Of a stretch of 64,000 nucleotides of DNA, positions 40,550-48,534 are shown piece by piece. Source of the DNA: Gorillibacterium timonense (GTDB lineage Bacteria > Bacillota > Bacilli > Paenibacillales > NBRC-103111); the NCBI RefSeq assembly GCF_001457415.1, contig NZ_LN881720.1, positions 252,305 through 316,304 on the forward strand, written 5' to 3'. Position 1 is the first letter of the stretch. Each line of letters starts with the position of its first letter. Made by a program: the position numbers and the translations under genes. The notes beneath the pieces are model-generated. The model did not search any database, was not told where the DNA came from, and saw nothing but the letters and a program-made list of their open reading frames with translations.

Positions 40550-40587
40550 CCAGGGTCCTCCTTCCGGAGGCCCTGTTTCTTTTTCCA
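40550..40587 (+). terminator. Terminator of the foldase gene
   Basis: CAGGGTCCTCC / GGAGGCCCTG stem, loop TTCC, then TTTCTTTTT. Confidence 0.88.
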
Positions 40588-40658
40588 GCTTCCGGGCATA
40601 ATGAAGGGGACAGAAATCCAGCCCCAAGAGGCGGTCCTAAGATCGTTCTCAGGTCGGA

Positions 40659-40687
40659 TGCATAACCAGCCGTTCAGGGAGAATACT
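40659..40687 (+). promoter_or_regulatory. Possible sigma-G promoter of spoVT
   Basis: TGCATA, 16-nt spacer, GAATACT. Resembles the sigma-G pattern (TGMATA / CATACTA) and spoVT is a known sigma-G gene, but the -10 match is partial. Confidence 0.45.
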
Positions 40688-40744
40688 GAGCATACACTTA
40701 TATCCAGTGAATTTATCATCTGAGGAAAGAGAGGCATCACGAGC

Positions 40745-41287
40745 ATGAAAGCAACTGGAATTGTCCGCCGTATTGACGATCTGGGCCGAGTCGTTATCCC
40801 GAAGGAGATCCGCCGTACCCTGCGCATTCGGGAAGGGGATCCGCTGGAGATTTTCGTTGACCGCGATGGCGAAGTCATTTTGAAAAAGTATTCCCCGATC
40901 GGGGAATTGGGTGATTTTGCGAAGGAATATGCGGATTCGCTGTTTGAAAACACCAATCACATCGTCCTTGTCACAGACCGGGACAATATCATCGCCGTAT
41001 CTGGCGGATCCAAGAAGGATTTTATGGACAAGCAGGTAGGCAGCATTGTGGAGAGCTCCATGGAGAACCGCAGGTCGGCATTGGAAAGCGGCTCCGGCAG
41101 CTATGAAATCGTCAAGGACAACAAGGAAACGTATTCGTCTTATGTCGTATCCCCGATCGTTGCTGGCGGAGATCCCATCGGATCTGTGATCATGCTCAGC
41201 AAGGAAGAAGGCGTCAAGATGGGCGAGATGGAGCAAAAGATGGCGGAAATCGCCTCCGGCTTCCTCGGCAAGCAGATGGAGCAGTAA
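40745..41287 (+). CDS. spoVT: Stage V sporulation regulator SpoVT
   Basis: 180 aa. AbrB-type N-terminal DNA-binding domain (MKATGIVRRIDDLGRVVIPKEIRRTLRIREGDPLEIFVD) and GAF-like C-terminal domain with NHIVLVTDRDNIIAVSGGSKKDFMDK. Regulates forespore genes of the sigma-G set. GAAAGAGAGG precedes ATG 40745. Order mfd ... spoVT-yabM-yabN as in B. subtilis. Confidence 0.96.
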   Translation: MKATGIVRRIDDLGRVVIPKEIRRTLRIREGDPLEIFVDRDGEVILKKYSPIGELGDFAKEYADSLFENTNHIVLVTDRDNIIAVSGGSKKDFMDKQVGSIVESSMENRRSALESGSGSYEIVKDNKETYSSYVVSPIVAGGDPIGSVIMLSKEEGVKMGEMEQKMAEIASGFLGKQMEQ

Positions 41288-41418
41288 GGTTGTCAGCCGC
41301 GAGGCGGATGAACATCCGGCTATCGGCAGACGCCGCGAGCCGCGGGCATACTAACCATGAACGTAACCGCGAGTGTAACCGTGAACGAAAGCCTTGAACG
41401 TACCAGCACATGCGGTTT

Positions 41419-41454
41419 AAACTCTTCCTTGCTTCGGCATGGAAGAGTTTTTTA
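41419..41454 (+). terminator. Terminator behind spoVT
   Basis: AAACTCTTCC / GGAAGAGTTT stem with TTTATT tail. The rest of the 393-bp gap 41288-41680 holds only the promoter given next. Confidence 0.85.
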
Positions 41455-41620
41455 TTACGGCATGAGTTTGAGTCGGCTTCCGAGGCTGGCCCGTTCCACT
41501 CGAACGGTTGGGACTTGATGCTACTGCATGTTAGGATTTTTGGGCTATTATTTAAGCGGTAACTATTGTCCATTTCATTCGTCTCCGCGGTCTGACAACA
41601 CGCTTGAGTCTCCGGCCCGG

Positions 41621-41649
41621 TTGGTCGCATCCCGCAAATGCGCTATAAT
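41621..41649 (+). promoter_or_regulatory. Sigma-A-like promoter of yabM
   Basis: TTGGTC, 17-nt spacer, TATAAT, about 30 bp before GTG 41681. Confidence 0.55.
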
Positions 41650-41680
41650 AGGAGCAGCTTGCGTAAGGGACGGGACATGC

Positions 41681-43204
41681 GTGAAGAAAACCACCGGTAA
41701 CGGGTACCTCCAAGGAGCAGCGGTGCTGGGCGCGGCGGCGATCGTGTCCAAGCTCCTCGGCACCCTTCAGAAAATTCCGCTGCAAAACCTTGCGGGAGAA
41801 GAAGCTTTTGGCATTTATAATGTCGTATATCCGCTTTATACGTTTATCCTGACGCTGGCCGTTGCCGGGCTGCCGCTAACGGTGTCGGCTTTTGTTTCGG
41901 AAGCGAGGGCGCTGGGCAAGCCGGGGGAGACAAGGCGCGTTCTTCGAACGGCCACGGCTACCTTGGTGAGCACGGGACTTTTGTTCTTCCTCCTGCTGTA
42001 CGGGGGTGCGGACGCCATCGCCTCCCTGTTTGGGGTTCCGAAGACGGCTGCTGCCATTCGGAGCGTATCATGGGCATTGCTCGTCGCTCCGGTTATGGCT
42101 GCCCTTCGCGGCTATTTTCAAGGCTTTGGGGAAATGGTGCCGACTGCCGTCTCCCAAGTGGCGGAACAGCTGATCCGGGTGGCTGTCATGCTCGGGCTCC
42201 TGTTGTATTTCCTTCACCTCGGGTACGGACCGGAGAAGATTGCGGCTGGAGCGACCTTCGGCTCGACAGCGGGGGCGTTAGCCGGTCTCCTCGTCATGCT
42301 AGGTTACTGGCGGCGGGAACAGCGGCTGCGTGCCTATTTGCCGGAAGAAGCCGGCGCAGCGGACATGCCTTACCCGGTCCAGACCGAGCCTGCGGGAGCG
42401 TTTGTCCGGCGCTTTTTGCGGGCCGCCATCCCGGTCTGCCTAGGCTCGATGGCTTTGCCCATCCTGACTTTGGTCGATTCGGCAACGCTGCCCCGCCTGC
42501 TTGCAGCGGACGGCCTTGCGGAATCGGCCCGGCTGCATGCCGTAGGGCTGTACAATCACGCCCAGCCGCTCGTGCAGCTGGTCGCGCTCATCGCCACCTC
42601 GATGACGGCGGCGCTGGTGCCGGCTATCGCGGAAGCGCGGGCAGCGGGCAGCCGGGAGCTCCTCGCGAGGAGAACCGAGCTGTCGGTCCGCTGCGCTTGG
42701 CTGATCGGGTTCGCCGCCGCCTTCGGATTGGCTGCTGCGGCTAAGCCGATCAATATCATGATGTTCACCTCGCCGGAAGGAACCCGGACGATGGCGATCC
42801 TGGCGTTTACCGCGGCCTTCTCCACGCTGCAGATCGTCAGCGGCAGCGTCCTGATCGGCCTTGGCGAAGCGAAGCGGCCCGCGCTCCACTTGTTCGCAGC
42901 GGCTGTCCTGAAGCTTGTGCTGAACGCGCTCCTCGTTCCGTTCTTCGGCATCGCCGGAGCGGCGGCGGCAGCCGTGGCCGCTTACGCACTCGCCGCGCTC
43001 TGGAACCTGGCCGCGCTCACGCGGCTCACCGGCGTGCGCTTCCCGGCGGCGGCCTATCTGTGGCGGCCACTCGCCGCCGCCCTCGCGATGACCGCCGCCG
43101 TGCTCGCCATCCGTATCGGCTTCCTCGGCGCCCTTGCCGTCGCTCGTGCGCCTCGTCGCCATCCGCATTCGCGCCTTGCGGTCGCTCGTGCGCCCCGCCG
43201 CTAG
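41681..43204 (+). CDS. yabM: MOP-superfamily flippase YabM (SpoVB-like)
   Basis: 507 aa from GTG 41681; the upstream frame to 41528 crosses the promoter. About 12-14 hydrophobic helices with the polysaccharide-biosynthesis/MVF signature GAAAIVSKLLGTLQKIPLQN(L)AGEEAFGIYNVVYPLY near the start. Family members flip lipid-linked cell-wall precursors. The last about 25 residues (repeated ALAVARAPRR) come from a GC-rich direct repeat and replace the family's usual end, suggesting a local duplication or frameshift; the spacer 43205-43347 continues this low-complexity DNA. Confidence 0.85.
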   Translation: MKKTTGNGYLQGAAVLGAAAIVSKLLGTLQKIPLQNLAGEEAFGIYNVVYPLYTFILTLAVAGLPLTVSAFVSEARALGKPGETRRVLRTATATLVSTGLLFFLLLYGGADAIASLFGVPKTAAAIRSVSWALLVAPVMAALRGYFQGFGEMVPTAVSQVAEQLIRVAVMLGLLLYFLHLGYGPEKIAAGATFGSTAGALAGLLVMLGYWRREQRLRAYLPEEAGAADMPYPVQTEPAGAFVRRFLRAAIPVCLGSMALPILTLVDSATLPRLLAADGLAESARLHAVGLYNHAQPLVQLVALIATSMTAALVPAIAEARAAGSRELLARRTELSVRCAWLIGFAAAFGLAAAAKPINIMMFTSPEGTRTMAILAFTAAFSTLQIVSGSVLIGLGEAKRPALHLFAAAVLKLVLNALLVPFFGIAGAAAAAVAAYALAALWNLAALTRLTGVRFPAAAYLWRPLAAALAMTAAVLAIRIGFLGALAVARAPRRHPHSRLAVARAPRR

Positions 43205-43347
43205 CCGCGTTCGCCGCTGCTAGCCGCTTATGCGCCTCGCCTCGGGTGTGCTTGCTTCCCCCGCATCTCCGCCGCGCCAACACGCGGCTTATCCATCTGC
43301 GCTGTCCATTACTCAGCCTGCTGCTCGCAGGCGGAAGGAGTTGCTTG

Positions 43348-44835
43348 ATGTCTGCACAGCTCACGGTCATCGGACTCGGGTCCGGTGACGAAAATCAACT
43401 CACGCTCGGCATCTGGAAGAAGCTTCGCGAAGCCCAGCGCCTCTACCTCCGCACGGCTCACCATCCGGTCGTCGCGTTTCTGACGGAGAACGGCGTCGCC
43501 TTCGAATCCTTCGACGCCGTGTATGAAACCCACCCCGATTTCATCGCCGTCTACGATGAAATCGTGAAGCGCCTGCTCGCTGCCGCAGAGGAGGCGGACG
43601 GCGGCGAGATTCTCTACGCCGTTCCGGGCCACCCCTGGGTGGCGGAGCGCACCACCGTGCTGCTCCGCGACGCCTGCGCGGAGCGCGGAATCCCTTTCGC
43701 CGCTCTCGGCGGCGAAAGCTTCCTCGACCAAGCCTTCCTGCGTTTCGGCTTCGATCCGGTCGAGGGCTTCCAGCTGCTCGACGCCGCGGAGCTCGCGGCT
43801 GACCGCCTTGATCCCCGGCAGCATCTCCTCATCGGCCAAGTGTACGATGCCTTCACGGCATCGGATGCCAAGCTGGCCCTCATGGAGATCTACCCGGATG
43901 AGTATCCGGTCACGGTGGGCCACGCCCTCGGCGTTGCAGGCGAAGAGCGCATCCGGACCGTGCCGCTCTATGAGCTTGACCGGGAGGAGGGCTATGGCAA
44001 CCTGTCGCTCATCTACGTCCCGCGCTCCGCGGAAGAGAACCTCTTGAACCGCAGCTTCGGCCGCCTGCATGAGATCGTCGGTATCCTCCGCAGCCCGGGC
44101 GGCTGTCCGTGGGACCGCGAGCAGACTCATGACAGCTTGCGCAAGAACCTGATCGAAGAAGCGTATGAGGTGCTGGAGACGATCGACGAGGACGATCCTG
44201 ATCACATGCAGGAGGAGCTCGGCGATCTCATGCTTCAGGTGATGCTGCATGCGCAGATCGAAGAGGAGACCGGCGCGTTCACCGTCTACGACGTCATCCG
44301 TACCTTGAACGAGAAGCTGATCCGCCGCCATCCCCACGTCTTCGGAGATGTGGCGGCAGAGGATGCAGATGAAGCGCTAGCGAACTGGCAGGAGGTCAAG
44401 CGGCAGGAGCGGGAAGGGAAGGAAAAGAAACCCGCTTCGGCGCTCGACGGCATTCCCCGCGAGCTTCCGGGGCTCATGAAGGCCTGGAAGCTGCAGAAGA
44501 AAGCCGCTTCCGTCGGCTTTGACTGGAGCGATATTCGGGATGTGTTCGCGAAGGTGGAGGAAGAGCTGGCCGAGGTCCGCGAGACGATTGTCGCGGAGGA
44601 GCCGGAGGAAACCCTGGGCGAGCTCGGAGACCTGCTCTTTTCCGTCGTCAACCTGGCTCGCTTCCTGAAGACCGATCCCGAAGAAGCGCTCGCTGCCACC
44701 AACCGCAAATTTTACGACCGTTTCCGGTATGTCGAGGAGCAGATTCGTTTAAAGGGTGGGAAATTGGACGAAACTGGTCTTGACGAGATGGAACGGTACT
44801 GGCAGGAAGCGAAAACCGCCGTTCAAGAAAAATAA
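43348..44835 (+). CDS. yabN: YabN: tetrapyrrole methylase plus MazG nucleotide pyrophosphatase
   Basis: 495 aa from ATG 43348 behind GGAAGGAG. Residues 1-220 have the tetrapyrrole-methylase fold (LTVIGLGSGDENQLTLG, VPGHPWVAERT). Residues about 250-495 hold two MazG units: RSPGGCPWDREQTHDSLRKNLIEEAYEVLE ... EELGDLMLQVMLHAQI and the second FAKVEEELAEVRETI ... LGELGDLLFSVVNLARFL. Likely hydrolyses aberrant NTPs. The long in-frame extension upstream is low-complexity DNA and is rejected. Confidence 0.93.
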   Translation: MSAQLTVIGLGSGDENQLTLGIWKKLREAQRLYLRTAHHPVVAFLTENGVAFESFDAVYETHPDFIAVYDEIVKRLLAAAEEADGGEILYAVPGHPWVAERTTVLLRDACAERGIPFAALGGESFLDQAFLRFGFDPVEGFQLLDAAELAADRLDPRQHLLIGQVYDAFTASDAKLALMEIYPDEYPVTVGHALGVAGEERIRTVPLYELDREEGYGNLSLIYVPRSAEENLLNRSFGRLHEIVGILRSPGGCPWDREQTHDSLRKNLIEEAYEVLETIDEDDPDHMQEELGDLMLQVMLHAQIEEETGAFTVYDVIRTLNEKLIRRHPHVFGDVAAEDADEALANWQEVKRQEREGKEKKPASALDGIPRELPGLMKAWKLQKKAASVGFDWSDIRDVFAKVEEELAEVRETIVAEEPEETLGELGDLLFSVVNLARFLKTDPEEALAATNRKFYDRFRYVEEQIRLKGGKLDETGLDEMERYWQEAKTAVQEK

Positions 44836-44910
44836 CGGTAAAAAGCAGGAATTATGGCGGCAGTAAAGAATATAGTGAGGGTTAGCTTACTATTTAGAGG
44901 AGGATTTCTC

Positions 44911-45183
44911 ATGAACAAAACGGATTTGGTTAACAATATCTCGCAAAAAAGCGGTATGTCCAAACGTGACGTAGAAGCAGTATTGAACGGATTTTTCGGT
45001 GAAGTGACCAGCGCCCTGTCTTCCGGCGACAAAGTTCAACTCGTGGGCTTCGGCACCTTCGAAACCCGCAAGCGCAACGGCCGCACGGGCCGCAACCCGC
45101 AAACCGGCGAATCCATCACGATCCCGGAATCCGTTATCCCCGCCTTCAAAGCAGGCAACAAGCTTAAAGAAGCCGTAAAATAA
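44911..45183 (+). CDS. hup: HU family DNA-binding protein
   Basis: 90 aa. MNKTDLVNNISQKSGMSKRDVEAVLNGFF ... GFGTFETRKRNGRTGRNPQTGESITIPES(V)IPAFKAGNKLKEAVK is the HU signature including the DNA-clasping arm. Nucleoid-associated; binds and bends DNA. GAGGAGG precedes ATG 44911. The TAA shares its last base with the rqcP start (TAATG), so the two are coupled. Confidence 0.97.
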   Translation: MNKTDLVNNISQKSGMSKRDVEAVLNGFFGEVTSALSSGDKVQLVGFGTFETRKRNGRTGRNPQTGESITIPESVIPAFKAGNKLKEAVK

Positions 45184-45452
45184 TGCGGGTCGACAAGTTC
45201 CTCAAGGTCTCGCGCCTCATCAAGCGGCGCACCGTCGCGAAGGACGTCTCCGACCAAGGGCGCGTCTGGATCAACGGCCGCGAGGCTAAGCCTTCCAGCA
45301 CGGTAAAGCCAGGTGACGAGCTCACGATCGGGTTTGGGCAGAAGAACGTCACCGTCCGGGTGGAGCGCATCGCCGAAACCGTCCGCAAGGATGATGCTGG
45401 CGAGATGTATACCCTGCTGAGGGAAGAACCGAAGCAGCCGTCGCAAGGATAA
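45183..45452 (+). CDS. rqcP: RqcP (YabO), S4-domain ribosome rescue factor
   Basis: 89 aa S4 RNA-binding protein MRVDKFLKVSRLIKRRTVAKDVSDQGRVWINGREAKPS. RqcP stabilises P-site tRNA on obstructed 50S subunits during RqcH-driven alanine tailing. Overlaps the HU stop by one base. In B. subtilis it follows yabN directly; the HU gene between them is a difference. Confidence 0.93.
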   Translation: MRVDKFLKVSRLIKRRTVAKDVSDQGRVWINGREAKPSSTVKPGDELTIGFGQKNVTVRVERIAETVRKDDAGEMYTLLREEPKQPSQG

Positions 45453-45464
45453 ACAAAGCACATC

Positions 45465-45513
45465 AAACGGGTATTTCGTTCCGGCTAAACCGGTGCGGGA
45501 TGCCCGTTTTTTA
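45465..45513 (+). terminator. Terminator behind rqcP
   Basis: AAACGGGTATT ... GATGCCCGTTTTTT; imperfect stem with an inner CCGGCTAAACCGG hairpin. Confidence 0.75.
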
Positions 45514-45644
45514 TTTGCCACCGCCGCTCTAATGCATTTTATTTCGCAATCCTCCCACCTCTCGTTCGCCGTATCCTTTTCGCAGGAGCTTGTTCTAAAG
45601 CGGGACATCCTCCCATAGGGTAGTGGTAAGAGGAGGGACGTACC

Positions 45645-45929
45645 ATGGCCGAAACCCAAAGCAAGATGAAGCGTCAGGAAATCCGCATGCTGAACCGCAA
45701 GGTGATGGAGGTCACCGGGGTCTTGAATGTGGATAGCTTCGACAGCGAGGAATTCCAGTTGGAGACGGAGTGCGGATTTTTGAGCATCAAGGGCAGCAAC
45801 CTGCACATCAAGAATCTGAATCTGGAGCAGGGCTTGGTGGCGATCGAGGGACTGGTCGACGAACTGGCTTACCGGGAAACGGGAGGCCCGGCTAAATCCA
45901 AGGGATTGCTCGGCAAGCTGTTTAAATGA
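45645..45929 (+). CDS. yabP: Sporulation protein YabP
   Basis: 94 aa. NRKVMEVTGVLNVDSFDSEEFQLETECGFLSIKGSNLHIKNLNLEQGLVAIEGLVDELAY is YabP/YqfC family. Made in the mother cell and needed for spore cortex formation. GAGGAGGGACGTACC precedes ATG 45645. Overlaps yabQ by 4 nt. Confidence 0.93.
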   Translation: MAETQSKMKRQEIRMLNRKVMEVTGVLNVDSFDSEEFQLETECGFLSIKGSNLHIKNLNLEQGLVAIEGLVDELAYRETGGPAKSKGLLGKLFK

Positions 45930-46537
45930 CGCTGGAAACACAAGCGGTCACCCTGGCGGTCATGATGGCATGCGGACTTGCCATGGGCATCGTCTTTGAC
46001 GGATACCGGGTGTTGACCTGGCAGCTTCCGTTTCTCCGCAGGCTAACCCCGGTCCTCGATCTGTTGTATTGGGCGGGAGTGACGCTGTTTGTCTTCCGGG
46101 CTCTGAACGGAAGCAACGAGGGACAGCTGCGCTTTTTCATCTTCCTGGGTTTGGCGGCAGGTGTTCTCCTGTACTACCTGCTGTTCAGCCGGCTCACGGT
46201 TTGGCTTGTCCGCAAGCTAATCGAGGGGATTCGCTATACGATCCGTCTCATCGTCAAGCTTTTCCATATTCTTGTCGTGAAACCGCTTCTTTTGCTGATT
46301 CGATTTTTATGGGTTCTCCTCGGAATTGCGGCTTCCGTCTCTATTTTCCTGCTAAAAGTTGTGCTACAATTGCTTTACCCTTTTCGGATTTTACTTCGTT
46401 GGCTCTGGAAGCTGACGGGGGGAAGGATCGCCTGGCGGAAGCTGGGGACCTGGATTCTTCATGCAACGAGGCTGTACAAGCTGGCAAAGCTCAAAGAACC
46501 GGCCAAGAAAATCTGGCGGTTTCTGTTTCGCAGGTAA
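45926..46537 (+). CDS. yabQ: Spore cortex protein YabQ
   Basis: 203 aa membrane protein: about five hydrophobic helices (near 5-25, 40-60, 68-88, 105-135 and 137-155) and a basic C-terminus. QAVTLAVMMACGLAMGIVFDGYRVL is the YabQ start. Needed for cortex peptidoglycan assembly at the forespore outer membrane. ATGA overlap with yabP. Confidence 0.9.
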   Translation: MTLETQAVTLAVMMACGLAMGIVFDGYRVLTWQLPFLRRLTPVLDLLYWAGVTLFVFRALNGSNEGQLRFFIFLGLAAGVLLYYLLFSRLTVWLVRKLIEGIRYTIRLIVKLFHILVVKPLLLLIRFLWVLLGIAASVSIFLLKVVLQLLYPFRILLRWLWKLTGGRIAWRKLGTWILHATRLYKLAKLKEPAKKIWRFLFRR

Positions 46538-46670
46538 GGAATGCGTGTAAAGAGTACAATGTGCTTTTCACGGACAGCCGGAGCTTGCTTCCGCCCTTTT
46601 TTCCGAATCGACGCAAGGATTCCGCATCCGTTACATACTCTATTATCGACAGGGCAGGAGGTCCGCCGTT

Positions 46671-46991
46671 ATGCCGCAATCTCCCAGCCGGGAGCCCAAA
46701 CGTGGGAAAGCGTCAGTCCGTCGGATGAGACTGGCCTTCCTGGTCGTTCTCGCACTCATGATCCCCATCGGCTACTCCGCCTGGGGCCAGCTTGCCAAGC
46801 TGAAGGACAACAACGCTCAACTGAATGACCTTCGGGGCCAGCTTAACGCCAAAAAGAAAATCAACGCCGAGATGGAGCTCGAGCTGAAGCGGATGAACGA
46901 TCCGGAATACCGGGAAGAGATCATTCGCAGTGAGCTGAATCAGGCGAAAGACGGAGAGACGGTTTTTGAGTCGGCGAAGCCCGCGAAATAG
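46671..46991 (+). CDS. divIC: Cell division protein DivIC (FtsB-like)
   Basis: 106 aa bitopic protein: basic cytoplasmic N-terminus, one membrane helix (about 20-40), then a coiled coil (LKDNNAQLNDLRGQLNAKKKINAEMELELKRMNDPEYREEIIRSELNQAKDGETVF) of the septum-initiator family. Forms the FtsL-DivIB-DivIC complex. CAGGAGG precedes ATG 46671. Gap 46992-47238 shows nothing clear. Confidence 0.93.
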   Translation: MPQSPSREPKRGKASVRRMRLAFLVVLALMIPIGYSAWGQLAKLKDNNAQLNDLRGQLNAKKKINAEMELELKRMNDPEYREEIIRSELNQAKDGETVFESAKPAK

Positions 46992-47238
46992 GCTTGCCAG
47001 GCTTCAAGGCTGCTTATGGCATGATTCAACCACAGTTACGCAGGGATTGCCCCCGCTTGCCTGTACAATCCGCAAGCATCGGCCGCGGTCTCGGAATCAT
47101 CTGCTCCTGACCAGACTTTCGCACGCTTAATTTGCCAGTCCCGACGAGGCAACGGTTTCTTGCTTTCGGGGCAGGCATCAGGTATAATCTGCATAGCTCT
47201 TGTTTTTCTAACCATTATGAGGAGGAACGTATTACCTT

Positions 47239-47739
47239 ATGGCCATCGAAGTAGGCGCCAAACTGCAAGGCAAGGTGACAGGCATCACTCACTTCGGAGC
47301 ATTCGTGGAGCTTCCGGAGGGAGGGACCGGTCTTGTTCACATTTCCGAGATCGCGGACAATTACGTCAAGGATGTAAATGATCACCTGAAGCTGAGCGAC
47401 ATCGTAACGGTGAAAGTGATCAATGTGGACAAAGACGGCAAGATCGGTTTATCCATCAAGCAGGCCGTCGATAAACCGGTATCCGAAAGGCCCGTACGTA
47501 CCGGACCAAGCGGTGGCGGCTTTGGCGAGAGAAGAGAGGGCGGCGGCGGTGGTGGTTTCAACCGTGATCGCGGCGGACGTCCGTTCAACAAGCCGGGATA
47601 CGGCGGGAAGCCCAGCTTCAACAAACCCTCCTTTGAAGACAAAATGAGCAAATTCCTGAAGGACAGCGAAGAGCGAATCTCCTCCCTCAAGAAGAACACC
47701 GAAGGCAAGCGCGGTGGTCGGGGAGCCCGCCGGGACTGA
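47239..47739 (+). CDS. yabR: S1-domain RNA-binding protein YabR
   Basis: 166 aa. S1 domain in the first about 75 residues (VGAKLQGKVTGITHFGAFVELPEGGTGLVHISEIADNYVKDV), then a Gly/Arg-rich tail ending in KRGGRGARRD, likely flexible and RNA-binding. General stress protein 13 family. GAGGAGG precedes ATG 47239. Adjacent to tRNA-Met and spoIIE as in B. subtilis. Confidence 0.93.
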   Translation: MAIEVGAKLQGKVTGITHFGAFVELPEGGTGLVHISEIADNYVKDVNDHLKLSDIVTVKVINVDKDGKIGLSIKQAVDKPVSERPVRTGPSGGGFGERREGGGGGGFNRDRGGRPFNKPGYGGKPSFNKPSFEDKMSKFLKDSEERISSLKKNTEGKRGGRGARRD

Positions 47740-47819
47740 TCTTTTCCAAATAGGTGACCGCGGTCGGCAGCAGCCGGCGGCGGTTTTTGTGTTCCGAGGC
47801 TAGCCCACGTCTTGTCCCA

Positions 47820-47849
47820 TTGACGGCCCCCTTGTAAGCGGTATATAAT
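47820..47849 (+). promoter_or_regulatory. Sigma-A promoter of tRNA-Met
   Basis: TTGACG, 18-nt spacer, TATAAT, 11 nt before the tRNA. Confidence 0.7.
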
Positions 47850-47860
47850 CATCTCTATAT

Positions 47861-47934
47861 GGCGGTGTAGCTCAGCTGGCTAGAGCGTTCGGTTCATACC
47901 CGAAAGGTCGGGGGTTCGATTCCCTTCGCCGCTA
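47861..47934 (+). tRNA. trnM: tRNA-Met (CAT), elongator type
   Basis: Full cloverleaf: acceptor GGCGGTG / CGCCGCT with a G-U first pair, D-arm GCTCAGCTGGCTAGAGC, anticodon arm CGGTTCATACCCG with CAT, T-arm with GGTTCGATTC. CCA is not encoded. B. subtilis has a tRNA gene at the same place between yabR and spoIIE. Confidence 0.95.
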
Positions 47935-47948
47935 CTTATATCCACGAA

Positions 47949-47977
47949 GAAAGTCCCGATTTCGGGGCTTTTTTTGT
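47949..47977 (+). terminator. Terminator of tRNA-Met
   Basis: AGTCCCGA / TCGGGGCT stem with T-run. Confidence 0.85.
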
Positions 47978-48462
47978 TATAGCTGCTCCGGACTTCCGGT
48001 CTTACTAAGGGGAGGATCGGCTCTTGGCAGCGGCTCATCGTTTCCCGACACCGTCGGCGGCAGATTCCTCTTTGTCCCCACCCGGCGACAGCATGCGGGT
48101 TACGCATGCAAGGATTGGGGAACGAAGCGACATGTCCGACGGTCCCGAAAAGACTCTTCCAAAAAAGAATCGACATAAAGGTCCGCAGGCCGGATAGGGC
48201 CAGTGAGCCCTTGTGTGGAGGGGGAAATCGCGGACGAACCAACGGTTAAATGCCCTGAGAAAAGCTTCCCCGGGCGCTCGTCAGGACAAGCACTCGACAC
48301 CACGCGCTGTCAGGATAGGCAATAAACCCTCGCCTAGATCCGCCTTCACTTCTGATTTGTTCGGAGAGGAGGAACCTCAAAGCCGCGTTCCTCTTCGGCT
48401 TTTGCTTGTCGACGGAGAGCTTGTCCAACTTGTCGGAAATTTCTTCCAACTGCATTCCGATA

Positions 48463-48496
48463 TGCGACAAACTTTCTTCCTACCACCCCGTATAAT
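48463..48496 (+). promoter_or_regulatory. Possible Spo0A-controlled sigma-A promoter of spoIIE
   Basis: TATAAT at 48491-48496 with TGCGACAA (one mismatch to the Spo0A box TTCGACAA) at 48463 and TTGTCGG-type half boxes near 48406 and 48430. B. subtilis spoIIE is driven by sigma-A with Spo0A~P. The remaining gap from 47978 (about 480 bp) contains no gene I can support. Confidence 0.45.
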
Positions 48497-48534
48497 AGGG
48501 ACCACCAAAACTGCTAGGGTGGTGTCAATCGAGT

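Noticed and set aside
41528-41680. N-terminal extension of YabM
   Set aside because: It crosses a likely promoter and has no membrane-protein character; GTG 41681 aligns better with the family start.
43060-43347. N-terminal extension of YabN
   Set aside because: Arg/Ala-rich translation of the low-complexity DNA that belongs to the yabM end; ATG 43348 has a good SD.
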